From contig ML978121.1 of assembly GCA_010015805.1 (NCBI GenBank), forward strand, positions 496,001-560,000: a stretch of DNA of 64,000 nt, read 5' to 3'. A program made the position numbers and the translations under genes. Within the stretch, counting starts at the first letter, position 1; each line of letters begins with the position of its first letter. Below are positions 48,901 through 58,933 of this stretch, one piece after another. This stretch comes from Rhizodiscina lignyota (taxonomy: Eukaryota; Ascomycota; Dothideomycetes; Aulographales; Rhizodiscinaceae). Under the pieces are notes generated by a model. That model saw nothing but the letters and a program-made list of their open reading frames with translations, was not told the origin of the DNA and made no database searches.

Positions 48901-49769
48901 TCGCGGAGAATGATACAGACGACTCTGAGGAGTTAAGACAAGAGCTAAACCTGCTTTCACCCCTGCTTCCAGATGAAGAGACACCGGTGCCCAGTAACGA
49001 CGAACACCTCAAAGTCGCGAAGACACGCAGACGTACCAGCATGAGAATTAATGTCGACCCCGAGCCTCCGTCAGCTGCTCCCGGTTCTCCGCTCCCATCA
49101 CCGCGACTTCCCCCGTCACCACGGAGGTCTCACACACCCAAGTCGAACAAGCGGCTGAGCACAGAGTATCGCCTCATCCCGAAGATCACTCCTTCCCCAG
49201 TCTCTCCCTCTTTCCCGCCCATGGCCACAAACCTGGAAGACAGCGACCCCACAACTTCACCCACACCCGTCCAAAACACCTCCCGCACAATGAGCGTTCC
49301 CACTCTCTTGCAATCATCCCTCAGTGACCAATCATCGGAGGGAAGCAGTGGGCGCCCACGCCTCGTTTCGGCCAACTCCGCCCCTGCCCCGGTCCTGGGT
49401 CGCACAACGCCCACCTCCACGCCGTCGGGGGCGTCCTCGTCCTCGTCGACGATCCAGCGGGTCAAGCCGCGTACGATCAACATCGCGAATGTGAAGAAAG
49501 CGTTCAGCGTGGCCCGCGATCCAAGTCCCATGTCAGCGCCGCTTCCCAGACGGAGCGGAAGCAGAGATAGGAGGGAGAAGAAGGCAAAGAGTCGTCAGAG
49601 CTTCCAGGGCATCGATCGGGAGCCTGCCATTGCGGGAGCGAAGATGGAGTCTGGCGAAGGGACGGATAGGTGCAGCGTGAGCGAGGATGTCCTGGCAGCG
49701 TGGGGAAGCCTGGGAGGATGGAGGGGCTTCGATACCGTGGGCGTTGCAGCAGGCAGCGATGGGAATTAG
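45996..49769 (+). CDS. Large Ser-rich disordered protein, function unknown
   Basis: One exon, 1257 aa. I do not recognise a catalytic or binding domain. Composition is Ser, Pro, Arg and Thr with acidic patches, predicting disorder. The N-terminus MGRTSKFSFSLSGRKG and WVPAAPSASNMNMSKVERLLG look conserved. A helical segment near residues 715-750 (MAVTPEEEALLEMMRTKR then AAMAKHNFKEGYKLAKKQE) is a motif I associate with uncharacterised filamentous-fungal proteins. It also has a PPPPPP run near 260-275, seven EQRSV pentapeptides at 475-509 and many SP/TP sites, possible kinase targets. No signal peptide or membrane helix. A scaffold or signalling role is possible but unsupported. Confidence 0.8.
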   Translation: MGRTSKFSFSLSGRKGSAAKEPEEHHDVPQWVPAAPSASNMNMSKVERLLGASSLPVRSSPSYNSSERASLNTKPSYMTLTVSEASADYSDHGMTASTAPAQHYRASRGYQSLRHRASSNLLGLSGDHDAPVASSASIDTRDLRAEHSSSTLRSYYDAQKSPLLVSQQTSASAVRDMALRKGMHQVIPLDHDARQDARNMVPESAETSRTASVASTAKQKKPGRLDFSRLFPRPRTSSHNLHGNNDVVKSPDQISVASEHFPPPPPPPMLSPQERPPSRKSNKSSAEPPQSRRNSKATTADRRQSRRSSKAASLLLMKARPESSIRHAKTMSTASSVRSQPYENPKNNVHRPPPGIQNWFDGLLEEEDEDDLEGADEREVEKQPSAPPQTSLDDHDSDESEARDTLPDYEKPPPRDIQPNSLLSHPSLRLISEIPKPSPASVQQPRPTTPRKSSMHSSGQRSRANTSEDNQTTSEQRSVEQRSVEQRSVEQRSIEQRSVEQRSVEQRSPPRLKAQAPPRAISNKAHRHSMMSHTTATTVTSAGSKNSKLADLDLHNSSALSLSSSDEEGDGDLSLPAIRDSINISDLPTENILIGKARAFEVKPKKRPNEPIRVPSTPVESNSTNIIAVRGSDSEESIASEPKSAGPRTERNEQALREFSATHTDGARETPRPHTSGAHMPTRKDRTASPSSGSQKRRSLRSEVTEAASFGHGHKLMAVTPEEEALLEMMRTKRAAMAKHNFKEGYKLAKKQEGKKKEKVSRPPSLHADAVLANMAHAILSSGPNSADPPQDAKDADAVVTVNSTFGEIIDAFPTPSPTSNRFSTTYLPRTEERSGSPGLSVASSSRRGRSKRHSNLSTMSSNVQSMSGTSATSSSPIPNADSSEAESIALLEGSVSEHVSNASTVKRKPGFDRLSLTPMDISIGSLERERSGSVAQQSSTSSPEDEKTQESQRQSSEEIIIEATESVVAENDTDDSEELRQELNLLSPLLPDEETPVPSNDEHLKVAKTRRRTSMRINVDPEPPSAAPGSPLPSPRLPPSPRRSHTPKSNKRLSTEYRLIPKITPSPVSPSFPPMATNLEDSDPTTSPTPVQNTSRTMSVPTLLQSSLSDQSSEGSSGRPRLVSANSAPAPVLGRTTPTSTPSGASSSSSTIQRVKPRTINIANVKKAFSVARDPSPMSAPLPRRSGSRDRREKKAKSRQSFQGIDREPAIAGAKMESGEGTDRCSVSEDVLAAWGSLGGWRGFDTVGVAAGSDGN
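47418..47522 (+). repeat. Coding 15-bp minisatellite, seven EQRSV units
   Basis: Seven in-frame 15-bp units encode EQRSV five times, EQRSI once (4th) and EQRSP at the end. Copies differ mostly at third codon positions (CAA/CAG, CGG/CGT/CGC/AGG, GTA/GTG/GTC), so the array is not freshly expanded. Confidence 0.95.
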
Positions 49770-50396
49770 GAGGTAATACTTCGTACTGCGTCCGGCGTTC
49801 TCTGGAATTGTGGAAATGGTTCATTTGTTGAAAGGAGGCACCTTCTCTATGTGGGGGATTAAGGTCTATTTGCTTCATATACCAGGACATGTAGGATTCG
49901 GGATTTCGGGGGCTTTTGCGTATCATCTATCGACCACGACACATGCTCCATCTTCATTTTGTCGGAACTGGCAACGACGGTGGTGTGGATATTTTTTGGC
50001 GAAACGCGTAAAAAAAAGCTTCTTGACCGATACGAATATCTAGGGTCTTTTTCATTTTGTCAGCCGTTTCTGTATTACAGTGTATCAGTATACATTTTGT
50101 TCCATGGTACACTTGTTTATTACATAGACGAAATGTAGTTTCCACTTGCTTGAGTTACACTAACAACATCATCCAATACTTGGCGTTCAGCGCCGAATAT
50201 ATGCGCCGTCCTCTTATTATGTGTGTAGTTGAGCAGTCCTCCTCCGCGTCCCCTTGATGCCCCACGCATCCTATTACAGTAAGGCTTTCCCTTGGCGCTC
50301 CCCTTCCAACCTCCCTTTCGAGAGATTTGCATCGACTTGACCTTGCCATCGTCGCCGGGCTACGGCCAGTCCGTAGTAACAGGGTAAGACACTGCC
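49770..50396. other. Intergenic region upstream of the bZIP gene
   Basis: 627 bp between tandem genes. AT-rich around 50000-50200; no gene recognised. It should hold the 3' UTR of the large Ser-rich gene and the bZIP promoter. Confidence 0.5.
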
Positions 50397-51275
50397 ATGC
50401 CAAGAAAGGTATATTATACAATCTTTGGAGAGATGTACAGAGCTTCGCTAAGTCTACGTTGTCGCCTTCTGCAGGCCTCTACGACCGCTCCAGCCGTTCG
50501 GATTCGAGAGAACCAGCGGCGGGCTCGCGCTCGCCGGAAAGAGCTCATCGACGACCTGAAAATTAGAATCCGCAATTACGAAACGCAAGGCATCACGGCG
50601 ACCGCTCAAGTGCAGAAAGCTGCTCAGAAGGTCTTGCTAGAGAACAGAGGGCTTCGCGCTTTGTTGGCGGAAAAAGGTGTCCTGCCGGCAGAAATTGAGG
50701 CATTTCTCCACGGCTGCCATTATGATGCCTCTTTCACTGCCGCCTTACAAACGCCAGAACCGGTCGACATAGCTGATACACGGAGCCAGGCAGCATCGTC
50801 AGTGGACCTTCAGCAGTCAGCGGAGACGCATGCTTCAGATGCCACTAACCAGCTTGTCTCCGCAGCCTCGACTCCCGCTGCACCAATGGACATTGAGTGC
50901 AAAAGTGCGAGTGAGGCCGGCAAGGATGGCGAATTTACCGCATCTTCCCCCGACACGGAGTTACGGTGCGGTGAACAACCAGAGGAAGACTTGGAGCGTG
51001 GGAGTCCGTTGCCGAACTTCCTCGGGCCCGTCTCAGACTGCTACTGCCCAGACATAGAGTCGGTCGCTGGCCAAGCACAGAGCTCAGAGACGGAATGCAG
51101 CGTTGCGGCAAATATCCTCGCTGGTTTTCGGGGCCACGGAGACATTGAACAGGCACGGGCTGAACTTGGCTGTCCCGATACCGCCCAGTGTAGCATCACC
51201 AACGCAGCACTTCTCCACGCCTTAGACTCCGAGCACGCGAGTAATACACCCCATGCAATGCACATGTCACGGTGA
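50397..51275 (+). CDS. bZIP transcription factor
   Basis: A basic region RIRENQRRARARRKELIDDL is followed by a heptad-like helix with a short zipper (KVLLENRGLRALLAEKGV), the form common in Pezizomycotina bZIP factors with the NxRRxRARRKE pattern. It is not Yap-type, which would show NRxAQxxFRxR. Read straight through, the frame gives 292 aa. An alternative removes 50409-50474 as a phase-0, 66-nt intron (donor GTATAT, acceptor CTGCAG), joining MPRK to ASTTAPAVRIREN for 270 aa. Similar proteins begin close to the basic region, so I prefer the spliced form. The remainder is acidic and disordered, suited to activation. It stands 0.8 kb from a transporter and about 2.4 kb from the arsenic-type genes, so a regulatory link is possible. 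Confidence 0.8.
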   Translation: MPRKVYYTIFGEMYRASLSLRCRLLQASTTAPAVRIRENQRRARARRKELIDDLKIRIRNYETQGITATAQVQKAAQKVLLENRGLRALLAEKGVLPAEIEAFLHGCHYDASFTAALQTPEPVDIADTRSQAASSVDLQQSAETHASDATNQLVSAASTPAAPMDIECKSASEAGKDGEFTASSPDTELRCGEQPEEDLERGSPLPNFLGPVSDCYCPDIESVAGQAQSSETECSVAANILAGFRGHGDIEQARAELGCPDTAQCSITNAALLHALDSEHASNTPHAMHMSR

Positions 51276-52022
51276 CACGTTAGTATCATTCTGTTTTCAT
51301 TTTTCAGCTGCTGGACGAGTTGCTGGACGTCTCTATCTATCAATACACGTCTCAAGCTTCACACTTGGAACATCGACTATCTGTTGAAGCCTTTTCCATC
51401 GTCCAAAGGCGTTGCAGTGCACATGCATGTAAAGTTTACAGGATCGGGCTTGCTCCAGGCTGTTCCTCCATATTTACCTGTTTGGCCATTCTCTCCGTCG
51501 TCGGATCTCCGGGTCGCCATCAGGCTCTTGGATGGCCAACGACTGGCGCACGAATGCGGCATCCACAGCGATCTCGGCAACTGGCCGTACGGCAGATAGA
51601 TTGTTCAGATCTCCGTTCGATGAGGCAAGCCTGGTCATGGCCCTCTGTAGAGGTGTCCTGGCCGAGGCTGAAGAAAAGACGGTAGTAAACATTGCGTACG
51701 GATTTTGGGTTCGATAGAAGGGCCTGCGAGCTGGAAAATTGCTGTAGAGTGGACGGAAAGGGGCGGGCATTGCATTTTCGCGGACATAGAAAAAAGTCGT
51801 GAATTATCAAGAGTTTGAGGTTGTAGCTGGCACGTGATGTAGAGAGATGTCACTGATACGATTTCATTGGTGGAGTATTCAAGAACATCCCTGGCACCTG
51901 GGACATATCTCGCTGACAAAGCTTGCAACGACATCTATGAGTTAGTAAAATAGTGGAGGATACAGAAGGTCAAGAACATTGCCTACCTTTTTCGCCGTCG
52001 ACACTGGAATCCCGATGGCTAT
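51276..52022. other. Intergenic region, bZIP to MFS gene
   Basis: About 0.75 kb between tandem genes. Short ORFs on both strands are not recognisable. Presumed to hold the bZIP 3' UTR and the transporter promoter. Confidence 0.5.
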
Positions 52023-53516
52023 ATGAAGTTGCCAACATCTCCACCCATCATGGCTCGGACTGGCAGCCCAGATCCTACCAACGACATCGAACTCGACGCC
52101 GCCACGCAAGGCGAACAAAACGCAGACGTCGCAGATGCATCACCTGATGGTGGGTATGGCTGGGTGGTGGTAGCCTCCTGCTTCACCCTAAACGGTTTCA
52201 CGTGGGGCGTAACAGCGGTGCGTGCTTACCAATTCAGAGACCATCACTCTGAAGCGCTTATGATGTATTTGGGTAGTCGTTTGGAGTGTACCTCTCTGAA
52301 TATCTCTCCTTAGGCGTGTTTCCCGAAGCAAGGCCCCTAGACTATGGATTTGTCGGAGGATTCAACTTCGCGTTTGCCATGTTCGTTGCGCCTCTGGCAA
52401 CCTACCTTACCCGAAAGTTCGGTAAACGCTCTGTCCTACTCTGTGGTAGTATTCTTCAATGCAGCGGCTACGTTGCAGCGTCGTTCGCAACAAAGAATTG
52501 GCATCTTTATTTTTCTCAGGGATTACTTGTGGGCTGCGGTATCGGCTTCATTATTATACCGAGCATGGCGATTCTCTCTCAGTGGTTCTCCCGGAGACGA
52601 AGTGTAGCCAATGGTATCAGTTCAGCTGGCTCGGGCGTAGGAGGCGTTATGTTCACATGGGGCACGGCATCCATGATACGATCTATGGGGCTGGCCTGGG
52701 CGCTGCGCACGACTGGACTAGTCACGCTGGCAGCAAACATCACCGCGACACTTTTCATACGAGACAGGAACCACCATATCAGACCGACTCAGCTTGCCTT
52801 TGACGTCACGCTCCTTCGTCGATACGAGGTCATCCTGCTTCTGCTATGGGCTTTTATCACCATGTTTGGATATATCACGTTGCTCTTCTCCCTCTCCGAC
52901 TTTGCCACTTCGATCCATCTTTCCCGCAGCCAGGCAACTGACATTGTTGGTTTCTTGAATCTCGGAACAGCCGTGGGTAGGCCAATCATCGGGATCCTTA
53001 GCGACCGCTTTTCGAGGACCAATACGGCAGCCGTACTTACCCTAGTCTGCGGCCTCATTTGTTTTGCATTGTGGCTGCCAGACACCTCTTTCGGTCTGAC
53101 AGTCTACTTTGCACTAACCTGCGGAGCCATCCTTGGAGTGTTCTGGATGGTTAGTGTGTCCAATTCCCTCTAATGCTTTATTGGCAAGCTATGACCCGTA
53201 TACGAAGCTAATTTTAATACACAGACTATCGGTCCTCTGTGTGTCGAAGTAGCGGGCCTAAAAAACCTCCCTTCCTTGCTGTCCCTCTCTTGGGTCACAA
53301 TCATAATCCCTACAGCCTGTAAGCTTGCCGATGAGGCGGTCTGCCAAGAGGCTAATTAGCACTGTAGCTTCAGAAGCGATTGCGCTGGTCCTACGCCGCC
53401 CGGGGGCGTCGAGGCCGTACCTATATCCGCAAATATTTGCTGGCCTTTCTTACACTATCGCAAGCCTGTTTATGCTTGAGTTATGGCGCGTTCAGCGTCG
53501 TAGACGTGTGCCGTGA
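52023..53516 (+). CDS. Monocarboxylate-transporter-type MFS protein
   Basis: Major-facilitator protein of the MCT-like (Mch/riboflavin-transporter-like) fungal group, placed in a membrane. Exons are 52023-52217, 52277-53149, 53225-53318 and 53368-53516, giving 436 aa; a second in-frame ATG at 52050 would give 427 aa. The family hallmark DGGYGWVVV lies just before helix 1, then SFGVYLSEYL, the helix 2-3 loop with RKFGKR, GIGFIIIPSMAILSQWFSRRR, SSAGSGVGG, and the late NLGTAVGRPIIGILSDRF. The small last exon completes helices 11-12 and the basic tail. The intron 2 donor is GTTAGT. Substrate unknown. It converges, with a 162 bp gap, on the arsenate-reductase-like gene. Confidence 0.88.
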
Positions 53517-53678
53517 AGCTTTTGACGAAGGTAGAACACTATCACATATATCGCTAGCGGTGGCTGTAAAGCGATGCTTTCCAAAGCTCAATGGGACCAC
53601 TAAGTCGCGAGAACAGTTACAAGACCAAACTTTGACCCAGCTTAGATCGTGTGCACCAAGATGAAGATGCTTCCGCTA

Positions 53679-54256
53679 TCAGTTCTTGTGCCAGGCTTTT
53701 GGATCATACTCGTCTATCAACTTGGTGTATTCTGCACCACCATTTGCCCAGCCCGCAATGCCTTCGACCAGGACAAGACTGGCAATGTTGTGATCTCCCT
53801 TTTCTGTGAGGAGATCCTGGAACCAGCCAGCTGCGCGGTTCCCGCGGCCTCGGGAGGAACCTTCGGGAGACATTAGCGGGTCTGCAAGTCGCACTGTACA
53901 GGCAAACAAGTACTTACCACAGTACCAAATCACCCTCGGGATCTTTGCCGCCTTCACGATGGTGTAAAGCGTGGGCAGTGACGGATAGAGTGACTGCGCA
54001 GGCAGGTTCAGGGAGCCGTGTATTGTGCCGCCCTGGTGCAGATTGTTAGTGGAATTACGGCACAGATGCGAGAGCTTCAAACCACATGATCGTTTCTTCG
54101 CAAGTCCACGAGAAGGAAATCATGTCCTGGCGATGCACCAGAGTAAATCATGCGAAGGAAATCGGCGCATGAAAGAGCCGACACGTCCTGGGACTGCACG
54201 GCCGGATACCCATCGTACCAGCGTACCTCAGCTTTGGCTGCCACCTTGTCTTCCAT
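53679..54256 (-). CDS. Rhodanese-fold CX5R protein, arsenate-reductase-like
   Basis: Small cytosolic enzyme of the rhodanese/Cdc25/Acr2 fold. Exons 54256-54083, 54032-53918 and 53860-53679 give 156 aa. The fold is visible from DFLLVDLRRNDH and GGTIHGSLNLPAQS (cf. Cdc25-like DxRxxxExxGGHIxGAxN) to the active-site loop WYCGSSRGRG, with Cys96 and Arg102 in CX5R spacing, then NRAAGWFQDLL and LVLVEGIAGWANGG. Yeast Acr2p, Cdc25 and several fungal rhodanese proteins share this loop. The divergent Acr3 neighbour favours arsenate reduction, which would supply the arsenite that Acr3 exports. The first intron could start at GTTTGA (chosen) or three bases earlier. A generic sulfurtransferase is less likely, since a CX5R loop is longer than the usual CX4 rhodanese loop. 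Confidence 0.85.
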
Positions 54257-54763
54257 GAATTGCTGATAATAATAAAAATGCAGAGGAAGCGTACGCTATT
54301 AAGGAGCATATTCGTTGTTCGTGGGCATTTCGCCGTGCCCTGATTAAATAAGTATCCATCTCGCTGCCCTTGCGAATGCGGTACTGTTTCCTCGCGTCTG
54401 ATTGGTTCTTTGCGGTGCGTCACAGATACCTTTTAATTGGTGCAAGGCAGCATTTGTTATTTGACTAGCTCCCAGTGCATGCAGTTGAATACTCCTGCAA
54501 GGCGCCTCTAGAAGCGGAAAGTTCCACGAAAAAGGGAGCGTCACCGATTGCTTCTGATTGGCTAGCGACTAGCTACACAGAAACCTATGCTCCATGTTCG
54601 CCTTGCCTTTTGGAATGTGATATAAGCCATGAAATATCGAGACAAAACGACATTCAACCACTACCCAAAGTCCATACTCCTAGATTACACAACGCCTCGT
54701 ACGCTGCGGCTGCTGCACATCTCTCACAATTCCTCAAACGCCATCTCGAGGAATCGACTAACC
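54257..54763. promoter_or_regulatory. Shared promoter of the reductase-like gene and acr3
   Basis: 507 bp between divergent start codons. Three ATTGG (inverted CCAAT) boxes lie at 54401-54405, 54436-54440 and 54557-54561; the first and third share the longer context TCTGATTGG. GATATAAG at 54619-54626 is a TATA box candidate for acr3. Near the reductase start, TGATAATAATAA (around 54264) partly resembles the yeast Yap8 element TGATTAATAATCA, but weakly. Confidence 0.5.
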
Positions 54764-56055
54764 ATGGAATCCAACCACGAACCCATTACTGCGAAAGAAG
54801 TAGACGTAGAAAAGTGCACCAGTCCACCCGCATCCTCCGATGCTCATGTATCAGCCTTCAAAGGCCTCGGATGGCTCGACAGGCTCCTTGCGCTATGGAT
54901 CCTCCTAGCAATGATCATCGGCGTCCTGCTGGGCAACTTCGTCCCAAGTGTCGGACCAGCACTACAGCGGGGCACTTTCGTTGGTGTATCAGTACCTATA
55001 GGTGCGTCTCCATCTCGTCTTCCTCTCCAACCCATGGCTAACGGGCGTTACAGCAATTGGCTTGCTGGTAATGATGTACCCAATCCTCTGCAAAGTAAAG
55101 TTCGAGGCGTTGCATCTCGCATTCCGCCATCGCGCCCTGTGGATCCAGATCGGCTTCAGCATTGTCATAAACTGGTTGCTTGCTCCATTCGTCATGGTAA
55201 CTTCTGCCGCACACGTCGTCGACAATGTCCGGTCGCTGATTGATTTTCTCGTCACAGTTGGGCCTATCTTGGGCCTTTCTTCCCGACAAGTCGGGACTTC
55301 GTGATGGACTTATCTTGGTCGGTTTAGCGCGTTGTATTGCAATGGTAAAGAATGACCCGTTCCGCGGTACCACATTCACGGGCTAACACTTGCTCAAGGT
55401 TCTAATCTGGACGGGGCTCGCCGGCGGCGATACCGAGTACTGCGCGATTCTTGTGGCTGTCAATTCAATTCTGCAGATGGTTCTATACGCACCACTCGCC
55501 ATCCTGTTCATACAGGTAATCGGCAACTCTTCCACTGCCGTAAACGTCTCGTATTCCACCGTGGCAACCAGCGTAGCAGTGTTCTTGGGCATTCCGTTGG
55601 GCGCGGCCATCACCACACGGTTTGCTGTGCGCAAGCTGACAAGTCCGACGTGGTACGACCAGACGTTCCTGAAGTGGATTGCACCGTGGTCGCTGATCGG
55701 CCTGCTCTACACCATTCTTGTCCTCTTCGCTTCCAAAGGACACCAAGTTGTGCACCAGATCGTCTCCGTCGTCAGAGTTGCTGCGCCCCTGATTGTATAC
55801 TTCGTCATCATATTCTTCTTTACGCTCATCGTATGCCGTCGGCTCGGCTTTGGATACCGGCTTTCCAGCACCCAGAGCTTTACCGCTGCAAGCAACAACT
55901 TCGAACTAGCGATCGCCGTCGCCGTCGCAACATTTGGTCCCAACAGTGACCAGGCTTTAGCATCGACAGTCGGACCTCTTATCGAGGTTCCAGTCCTTCT
56001 CGCTTTAGTGTATCTTGTGCGGTGGATAGCAAACAGGTGGCAGTGGAAGGAATGA
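54764..56055 (+). CDS. acr3: Acr3 arsenite efflux permease
   Basis: Plasma-membrane carrier that expels arsenite (and often antimonite), giving arsenic resistance. Exons 54764-55001, 55054-55196, 55258-55344 and 55399-56055 give 374 aa with about ten helices, normal for Acr3. Essential residues known from the family are present: Cys153 in GLARCIAMV (helix 4) and Glu325 in NNFELAIAVAVATFG (helix 9). LDRLLALWILLAMIIGVLLG opens helix 1. The start at 54764 is preferred because the TATA box candidate (54619-54626) nearly abuts an in-frame upstream ATG at 54629, which would leave no leader; using that ATG would add 45 atypical residues. All introns have family-consistent joins. Paired head-to-head with the arsenate-reductase-like gene. 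Confidence 0.95.
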
Positions 56056-58933
56056 CTGAAGATGGGGCTGAAGACAGTATACAGCTCACGAGCTGAATGC
56101 AAAACAGCATGAAATAGTTATAACGTGTATAGCAAGAGCTGAGGCTGAGGGAGTTGGTCGACATGTCAGTGGTCGCGTCACGGTGCTGTTGAGGCTTCGT
56201 TCGTTGTAAGGTCAACGCTTGCCTCGCAAGTTGTACATTAGGGCATTACATTCAGAGGACCGGATGACATCGTCGAAGCACCAGTTATTTTAACTTAACT
56301 CAGTTACGTGGGAAGGAAAGGTGAGGCGCGAGGAGGTAAAAGGTTCCGGTATTCGAAGCTGTCACAGGTTAGCCGGAGTAAAGACGGAGACAAAGTTGAA
56401 CCAAACAGACGAGTCTACCAATAAGGCAGTATAGAGTGGGGTGTGGGTGGGATGTGGGATGCACCCAGTTGTGCTCGACTATGCAAGAGAAAAGACATGA
56501 TTGAGATTCAAATGACTGCAGACTGCCAGAAGAACAACGCACTCTCCCGAACAGTCTGGCACATTGTTCATGTCCTTTGGGTCCAGGTCGCTTTTCCACC
56601 AGAAACAGACAAGTATACAATGCCACAGAAATACGAGGAGCAGATACGCGAGGAAGAGTCTCCCATCTCACCTTGGAAATAATCCGAAATCGATTCTCCT
56701 GAATCTCACACAAGTTGTAAGTTCTCGGAATCATCGCTTACCTAGCTCGAAGATTACGATCTCCCCTTTTGGAGAATTTGAAAATCGAGTACGATATGTA
56801 TCATCGCTCTCAGGAGTGTTTACGTGCGAAATGTGGGACGTGTAGAGACAGCGAAGTTGGGTCATGGGAGCTAGTTAAAGCTATCGATGACACGAACCGT
56901 ACAGACTCCAGAGTACTCTGACAGGCCTCGGAGGCGGTTTGCCATTGGTTCGGTTAAGCATTCTGGGGGAGCTGGCATGTTGACGAATCCACTCATTAGA
57001 TGGTGAGTTAAATTTAGGTCATGAACGACGCTCGGTACCGCGTGCGGCAGCCTTTCCGAAAGACAAATCATGACGATCGCTGGGATAAGCCAGTAGGAAC
57101 TCCAGGAACGTAAAATTGTGAGGACTTCAAGAGGATCCACTGGGTGTTCTGACCGCTGCGCTGATTCTTCCCGAGAAATCCGCTCATAGTGCAAGATGGA
57201 TCATCAAGCACGGGCCGAAGAGTCTTGGAGTCTGACAGAGGGTAACCAACGGACCAAGAGAAACGGGATATATCTCTGTCCGAGCCAAGTATAAGGCTAT
57301 GGAGAAGAGTATAATTCAAGCTCAGGATGACGTGCCGAGATCGTGGTGTGGGGTCCAAGGTACTTCATTCCTGCTAAATCAGTCAAAATCTGTGTCTTGA
57401 ACTGGGATGTCGAGCCAAGGTGAAGCGCTGCATGCCAAGTTGAAATGAGGGCTACCCAAGAGTGACAGCTCACGAGAGATGCAAGACTCGAAAACAGACG
57501 TTTGGGGGATCCCTAAGTTTGAAAGAGGGGCTGCTCGTAAAGGAACTTGGCGAAATTATGATGACTATGTAATAATAATGTTCCTGGATTTCCGTTTCCA
57601 TTTGTCTTCATTTTAAACCCTTGCAAGGAACCGATGAAAATGACAGATTCCAATAGGGTAAATGCAAGGGGAATTGGCACAGTCAGAACCGTAATAAATG
57701 GCTGCACCTTATTTCCGCGCAGATCATGCTACCTCCTCTGATATGTGATTTCGTCAACTTCGAAGCTCGACGACACTGAGGATCCGTGCTGCGGCCCATC
57801 GCCAAGTTTGAAGGCTTTAGTAGCGCGATCTTGATTTCTAAAGTTGGGGTCGCAAACCCAGTTTAGTTCGACGGGATGGCGTCTGGGGAAGAAAGGCTGA
57901 ATACGGGTTGAAGACGAAAGGCGACATGGTCAGAGAACGTGCACCAAATCTCCTGGAAGTAGACTTGTGCATCTCCATCACATCTTGACTGCCTCGGAAG
58001 CCGACCGAATGAGCATATTGCTCGGACGAGACGGTAAGGACGAGAAAAGGTGTGCGGTCAGCGAGGGCGGAGTGGAAGCTGAAGAGTGGCGGAGCGCAGG
58101 CATGATTTCTTGGCGGGTCGGTCAGCGCGCTTCCACCTTCAGTGGGCTCACTTTCTCCCAGCCCTTTGCTGAACTGGGTCCAGATGCGCTCTGAACACAC
58201 TGCACGGCTGATCGCTGGCCAAGACATCATGCATACGATCCTAATATCGATGCGAACTGGGGAAAGCCTTCATACGCCTGGCACTGGTGAGAGATGGAGG
58301 GGAGACTTCACCTCACTGGCACTTCTCCATGTTGTCTACAAACGTTATACAACACAACAAGACTGGTTCTACGATCAGGATCAGACAGCGCTCGATTCTG
58401 TTCAAGCGTGATCTTCATCAGGATCCAGATTCAGTGTTCGTATCGTTCGAATCCTGCTTTGATGGTCTTCCTGGAGACTATTCTGGGCTTAGGGTGAAGA
58501 GGTGTCAGCAAGCGAGAGGCTCATCTTACGCTTGGTATTGGAACCTGAGCAGCTAATCTTGGAGATTCTCTTACACTTTTTTTCTTCGTTGTCTGCTTTT
58601 GCTCGTGGAGCCAAGCAATTTCTCTTCTCATCGCATAATTCTTTCCGCTCCTTGTCTTGTTGCCCTGTCTGTCATTTGCCAGATGCCATGCATCCCCAAC
58701 CGGTGAGGCCCTGCTCATCACCTTTTCCGCTTTTGGAACCAGAATCTTTGGCAGGCATACGGCCTTGCCAGCAGTGCATTGGATGTGGTACAAAAGGGCT
58801 TCGAGTTCCTCACCATGGACTGTTCTTCAGCACAGCAGCCTCAACTAACAATTGCTTAATATTTCATCAGTAATCTTTCCTTGTTTCCTTATTCCATTAT
58901 TCTCCTCATTAATCTTGCATTCAATCATTCAAG
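56056..58933. other. 2.9 kb region without recognisable genes
   Basis: It lies between acr3 and the secreted-protein gene. Only short, overlapping ORFs with no family resemblance. The last 400 bp (58550-58933) are T/C-rich, fitting a strong fungal promoter and leader. I see no transposon ends or long repeats. Confidence 0.5.

Noticed and set aside
50397-51275. bZIP as the orthologue of yeast Arr1/Yap8
   Set aside because: The basic region has NQRRARARR, not the Yap NxxAQxxFR pattern, so only a positional analogy is kept.
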